Shown: piece after piece, positions 60,998 through 64,000 of the stretch
Numbering within the stretch: the first letter of the stretch is position 1
Layout of the letters: each line of letters begins with the position of its first letter
Source: Coprobacter secundus
Lineage (GTDB): Bacteria > Bacteroidota > Bacteroidia > Bacteroidales > Coprobacteraceae
Assembly: GCA_000803105.1 (NCBI GenBank)
Contig: JTDA01000018.1
Coordinates: forward strand, 1 to 64,000
DNA: 64,000 bases
Direction of reading: 5' to 3'
Notes under the pieces: generated by a model
Seen by the model: only the letters and a program-made list of their open reading frames with translations
Databases searched by the model: none
Told to the model about the DNA's origin: nothing
Made by a program: the position numbers and the translations under genes

Positions 60998-61975
60998 TTA
61001 AATCTTCGGTATATAACATTCGAGGAGCTTAACCTTTGTTTGTACCCCAAATTTAACCCACTCTATTGCTGCCGGTACAAGTATGGTTTCTCCTTGCCGG
61101 ATGTTTATATTGTTTCCATCATTATCTGTCAACGAAGCCTCTCCTTCCATACATATGTATACGACGAAAGAATCTTTATCGGAAATTGTTCGTTTTATGT
61201 CTTTATTTAAATCAAGTAAGTTGGTGACAAAATATTTGCAACTAACAAGACCCACTGTTTTATCTGATTCAGAAGTATATACGGTCTTCAAATCATCGTA
61301 CATTTTATAATCAATGGCATCTTTAGCCAGTTCTGTATGTAATTCCCGACTTTTACCATTTGCATCTTTTCGATTATAATCATAGATACGATATGTTATA
61401 TCTGAAGTCTGTTGTATTTCGGCAATAAAAATGCCTTTGCCTATGGCATGTACACGTCCTGCCGGGAGAAAGAATACGTCTCCACTCTTTACTGGATGAA
61501 ATTGCAGTACGTCCATAATCGTATTATTATGAACTCTTTCTACATATTCATCAGGGGTTATCTGTTTGGAAAAACCAGAATACAGTCCAGCACCTTCTTG
61601 CGCTGCAATCACATACCACATTTCAGTTTTTCCAAAGGAGTTGTGTCGTTTTGCCGCTAACTCATCATTTGGATGTACTTGTATCGACAAGTTGTCTCGG
61701 GCATCAATAAATTTTATCAATAGTGGAAATTTTTCACCAAATCGATCATATACATGTTTTCCTAAAAAATCAGCACCGAAACGTTGTATCATTTCCGTCA
61801 AAGAACAACCTTTGTATTCACCGTTGTCTACAACCGATACATTGTCTTTTACTTGGGAAATTTCCCAACTTTCTCCGATTCCATCCTGTAGTTCAGATAA
61901 ATGTTTAAACTTGCATATTTCAGCACCACCCCACAAGATTTTTTTCAGAATTGTATTAAACTTAATTGGATACAT
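60998..61975 (-). CDS. Mannose-6-phosphate isomerase, class I
   Basis: 325 residues. Zinc ligands in SIQVHPNDELAAKRH and KTEMWYVI, and the later SGDVFFLPAGRVHAIGKGI. Short bacterial ManA form with beta-barrel C-terminus. Interconverts fructose-6-phosphate and mannose-6-phosphate. The GHL10 gene is upstream by 13 bases on the same strand. Confidence 0.92.
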   Translation of the reverse strand: MYPIKFNTILKKILWGGAEICKFKHLSELQDGIGESWEISQVKDNVSVVDNGEYKGCSLTEMIQRFGADFLGKHVYDRFGEKFPLLIKFIDARDNLSIQVHPNDELAAKRHNSFGKTEMWYVIAAQEGAGLYSGFSKQITPDEYVERVHNNTIMDVLQFHPVKSGDVFFLPAGRVHAIGKGIFIAEIQQTSDITYRIYDYNRKDANGKSRELHTELAKDAIDYKMYDDLKTVYTSESDKTVGLVSCKYFVTNLLDLNKDIKRTISDKDSFVVYICMEGEASLTDNDGNNINIRQGETILVPAAIEWVKFGVQTKVKLLECYIPKI

Positions 61976-61988
61976 TGTGTTTTTATAT

Positions 61989-63665
61989 TTAAAAAATTAA
62001 TAATATTTTTTCTTTTTGTATGGACTTTCCTATTAGCCATACTCGATAAGCCCCATTGGGAATATTCTGTAAGCCAATTTTGGGAGAATATCTCCCCTTA
62101 AATATTTCTTTTCCTAAAATATTTTGTATAATTATCTGGTCTATATCATTTTCTATATCTAAATATAATTTGCCTTCAGATTTATTGTATTCAATCCTCT
62201 CACTAATGTTATAAAAGGGTTGATTAAAATCTGCTTGTGGGCTTTCGTTGTAATAATCATCGAATGCTGTGACAGCAAAGTAACGAAAAGAATTTAAAAG
62301 TGAACGAGACTGAGTAGAAAAATTCTTCGAAATACGAGCTTCTATTATATTACCAGCATTATTTATATCTACCGGATATGTTGTAGAACCATACAATACA
62401 TATCCTTGAGCCTGAGGGACATTGTCCCATAAAAAATAGAGACTATCTTCAGATATTACATATTCTAACGGTTTAGGAGCAGACAAATATTTATTTCCTA
62501 AATAAGGCATAGGAGGCATCAAAGCAGGATGGGCATATACGGTAGATGACAGCTCTTCTAAAAGACGTTTATCATTACGAATAAGATTCCCTGTCCGATA
62601 AAAGGCCTGCCCATCTATCCCATACTTTCTCCCATCATAAATTTGCCTCATAAAATCTGACAGACTCCAATCTCCTTCTTTGTAATACAATCTATATGCA
62701 CCTAACCCACTGACTACCATACGTCCAAATTTATGTTGTACCCAATTTACCAGAAAAGGATAAAAAGATTGTTCACTGAAATACATCATAGGTACGATGA
62801 AATCTTGTTTTCCGTCCTTAAGCCACTTTTGTGGGTCTTGATAAACTGTTTCAATACAACTCCATCCTAAAGACGAAAAACCAGGAAGAGTATTGTATTT
62901 GCCTAAGGGCGAACTACTGACTTTGATTCTTGGTGAATAGTATCTTACGGTATCATAAATTGTATATACAATACGGTTTATATTTTCTTGACGCCATCGA
63001 GCTAAAGTCTGATTGGGATTAGCATATTTTCGATAAGTATCCGAATCGGGAAAACGATGTGAGTTTTCGGGATAACGAATATAGTCTAAATGTATTCCGT
63101 CAACAGGATAGCAAGTTACTATTTCTTTTACTAATGAAGCTAAATAAAATGCTGTTTGTGGATTACCTGGATCCAAATACCATTCACCATTAAAATATTT
63201 ACATAGATCTCGATGTTGATAAACAACAGATTTAGCCCGATGACTTTTTACTTGCCTGTTACTCCCGACGGGTATACATACAATCCAAGCATGACATTCA
63301 AGACCTCGCTCGTGGCATGCTTGGATTACGTAATCCAAAGGATCATAGCCGGGATTCCTTCCAGGCTGTCCTGTCAAAATATAATTCCACGGTTCATATG
63401 CCGATGGATATAAAACATCCCCTCGAAGCCTTGTTTGGAAAAATACAACATTGAAGTTTAGTTTTTTTACCAAATCTAATACGCGGCATAGTTCCCCTTT
63501 TTGCTTTTCTCTGGATAGTGGGTCTGATACGGGTTTTGATGGCCAATCAAGGCCCCAATTAGTCGTCAACCAAACGGCTCTTATCTCGTGTTTCGGATTA
63601 GATACAGCATTTGCCGATATTGCTATAAGGACAAAAATAATGACTATTTTACTTCTGAAACACAT
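61989..63665 (-). CDS. GHL10-type glycoside hydrolase-like protein (DUF187)
   Basis: 558 residues with signal peptide (ending ANAVS). The TIM barrel starts EIRAVWLTTNWGLDWPS and contains VVFFQTRLRGDVLYPS, YDPLDYVIQACHERGLECHAWI and PVDGIHLDYIRYPE, the last with the putative catalytic Asp. A fibronectin-like part and a C-terminal sorting-like tail follow (about 450-558, ending KEKILLIF). Periplasmic or surface hydrolase, possibly on peptidoglycan-linked or other glycans. 13 bases separate it from the mannose-6-phosphate isomerase gene downstream, so both may share a transcript. Confidence 0.85.
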   Translation of the reverse strand: MCFRSKIVIIFVLIAISANAVSNPKHEIRAVWLTTNWGLDWPSKPVSDPLSREKQKGELCRVLDLVKKLNFNVVFFQTRLRGDVLYPSAYEPWNYILTGQPGRNPGYDPLDYVIQACHERGLECHAWIVCIPVGSNRQVKSHRAKSVVYQHRDLCKYFNGEWYLDPGNPQTAFYLASLVKEIVTCYPVDGIHLDYIRYPENSHRFPDSDTYRKYANPNQTLARWRQENINRIVYTIYDTVRYYSPRIKVSSSPLGKYNTLPGFSSLGWSCIETVYQDPQKWLKDGKQDFIVPMMYFSEQSFYPFLVNWVQHKFGRMVVSGLGAYRLYYKEGDWSLSDFMRQIYDGRKYGIDGQAFYRTGNLIRNDKRLLEELSSTVYAHPALMPPMPYLGNKYLSAPKPLEYVISEDSLYFLWDNVPQAQGYVLYGSTTYPVDINNAGNIIEARISKNFSTQSRSLLNSFRYFAVTAFDDYYNESPQADFNQPFYNISERIEYNKSEGKLYLDIENDIDQIIIQNILGKEIFKGRYSPKIGLQNIPNGAYRVWLIGKSIQKEKILLIF

Positions 63666-63876
63666 ATATATTTATGACTAATAAAAGCGAAGGTACAGGT
63701 TTTTATTGAATTGTGAAAGTTCAAAATACTTTTATCTAATTGGTTATAAATTTTGAATATGTGGTACAGATATTTTTTACAACGACAGAACAAGCTGTTT
63801 GTAAATAAATATTGCCGTCGTTTTTTACATACTGTAATTGTTTATAGGACTCATGTTACTTTTATAGGAAATAAAA
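63666..63876. other. Intergenic region upstream of the GHL10 gene
   Basis: AT-rich, about 210 bases. It has a weak AACGAC/GTCGTT inverted pair followed by T, but no gene on that strand to terminate. Nothing else recognised. Confidence 0.4.
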
Positions 63877-63905
63877 AGCCCTTGACTTAATCTTAGTCAA
63901 GGGCT
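63877..63905 (-). terminator. Terminator for a minus-strand gene at the right edge
   Basis: AGCCCTTGACT and AGTCAAGGGCT pair around a 7-base loop; on the minus strand the stem is followed by TTTTTATT. Confidence 0.85.
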
Positions 63906-63929
63906 CGATTTGATATACCGCTCAATATA

Positions 63930-64000
63930 TTAATATTGATTTTGTGAAGTTATTTTCTGATAATTTCCCGCCAAGTTACCATCATCTGCACAGAAAGGGA
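63930..64000 (-). CDS. Possible 3' end of an unidentified gene
   Basis: On the minus strand a frame without stops from the edge ends DDGNLAGNYQKITSQNQY then TAA at 63932-63930, 25 bases before a strong terminator. A second frame ending VTWREIIRK (TAA at 63952-63950) is equally open, so I cannot tell which is used. The terminator is good evidence that some gene ends here. Confidence 0.35.
   Translation of the reverse strand, partial: PFCADDGNLAGNYQKITSQNQY

Overview
The window is a low-GC chromosomal segment of a member of the Bacteroidales. Four things point there: promoters of the Bacteroidetes type (TTTG, about 20 bases, then TANNTTTG), families typical of the group (GH97 glycosidase, patatin fused to a BamA-like barrel, SerB with fused ACT domains, GroEL ending in GGMGGMM, Porin_10-like barrel, Pif1-type helicase with TPR tail), many short-spaced operons, and strong convergent stem-loop terminators. 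I cannot name the genus with confidence.

Positions 1-5230 are accessory DNA. A row of small, mostly secreted or immunity-like genes, all on the minus strand, is punctuated by five related ~50-bp elements. Each is an imperfect hairpin with one extra A, bounded by CTAATGGTT-like and GTTGTTAG-like boxes. The row ends at an XerC/D-like tyrosine recombinase, followed by a TetR regulator; both are visibly richer in GC than the rest. A 26-bp perfect palindrome overlies the recombinase promoter. Two copies of one lipoprotein gene (about 90% identical) each carry nearly the same hairpin at the 3' end, and their shared sequence stops exactly at the conserved box. This is cassette behaviour, as in integrons, and fits recombinase-associated acquired immunity (rAID-type) clusters of gut Bacteroidales. 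Between 5230 and 5690 lie a consensus promoter and a terminator that bound a possible small RNA.

Positions 5688-13728 form an export and signalling locus: a TolC-like, an HlyD-like and two ABC-2 permease genes, flanked by two PepSY-like periplasmic proteins and an OmpR-type two-component system. Positions 13849-24675 hold an AsmA-like protein, a helicase-TPR protein, two envelope proteins, an HdeD-like protein and a large porin-like barrel. From 24687 to 35336 come a solute-binding protein, RluA-type pseudouridine synthase, FabG/FabH with a TetR regulator, a DUF3089 hydrolase, an EFR1-type ferredoxin, RsmG, a metallo-beta-lactamase-fold hydrolase, a uracil-DNA-glycosylase-like protein and a phosphoesterase.

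Positions 35409-46897 hold groES-groEL, a GH97 glycosidase, and a plus-strand run: dCMP deaminase, S41 protease, 5-formyl-THF cyclo-ligase, a RIC-like protein, a LuxR-type regulator and an M16 peptidase. Positions 47098-53604 hold ferritin, a TRIC-type channel, a GtrA/GT2/GT39 lipid-linked sugar transfer operon, a cysteine-less TlpA-like protein and SerB. The last part (53759-64000) has the patatin-barrel protein, three tandem tRNA-Arg(ACG) genes, a META-domain lipoprotein, a GNAT acetyltransferase, a tri-haem cytochrome c peroxidase, an NhaD-like antiporter, mannose-6-phosphate isomerase and a GHL10-type glycoside hydrolase-like protein. No rRNA genes, CRISPR arrays or recognisable insertion sequences were seen.
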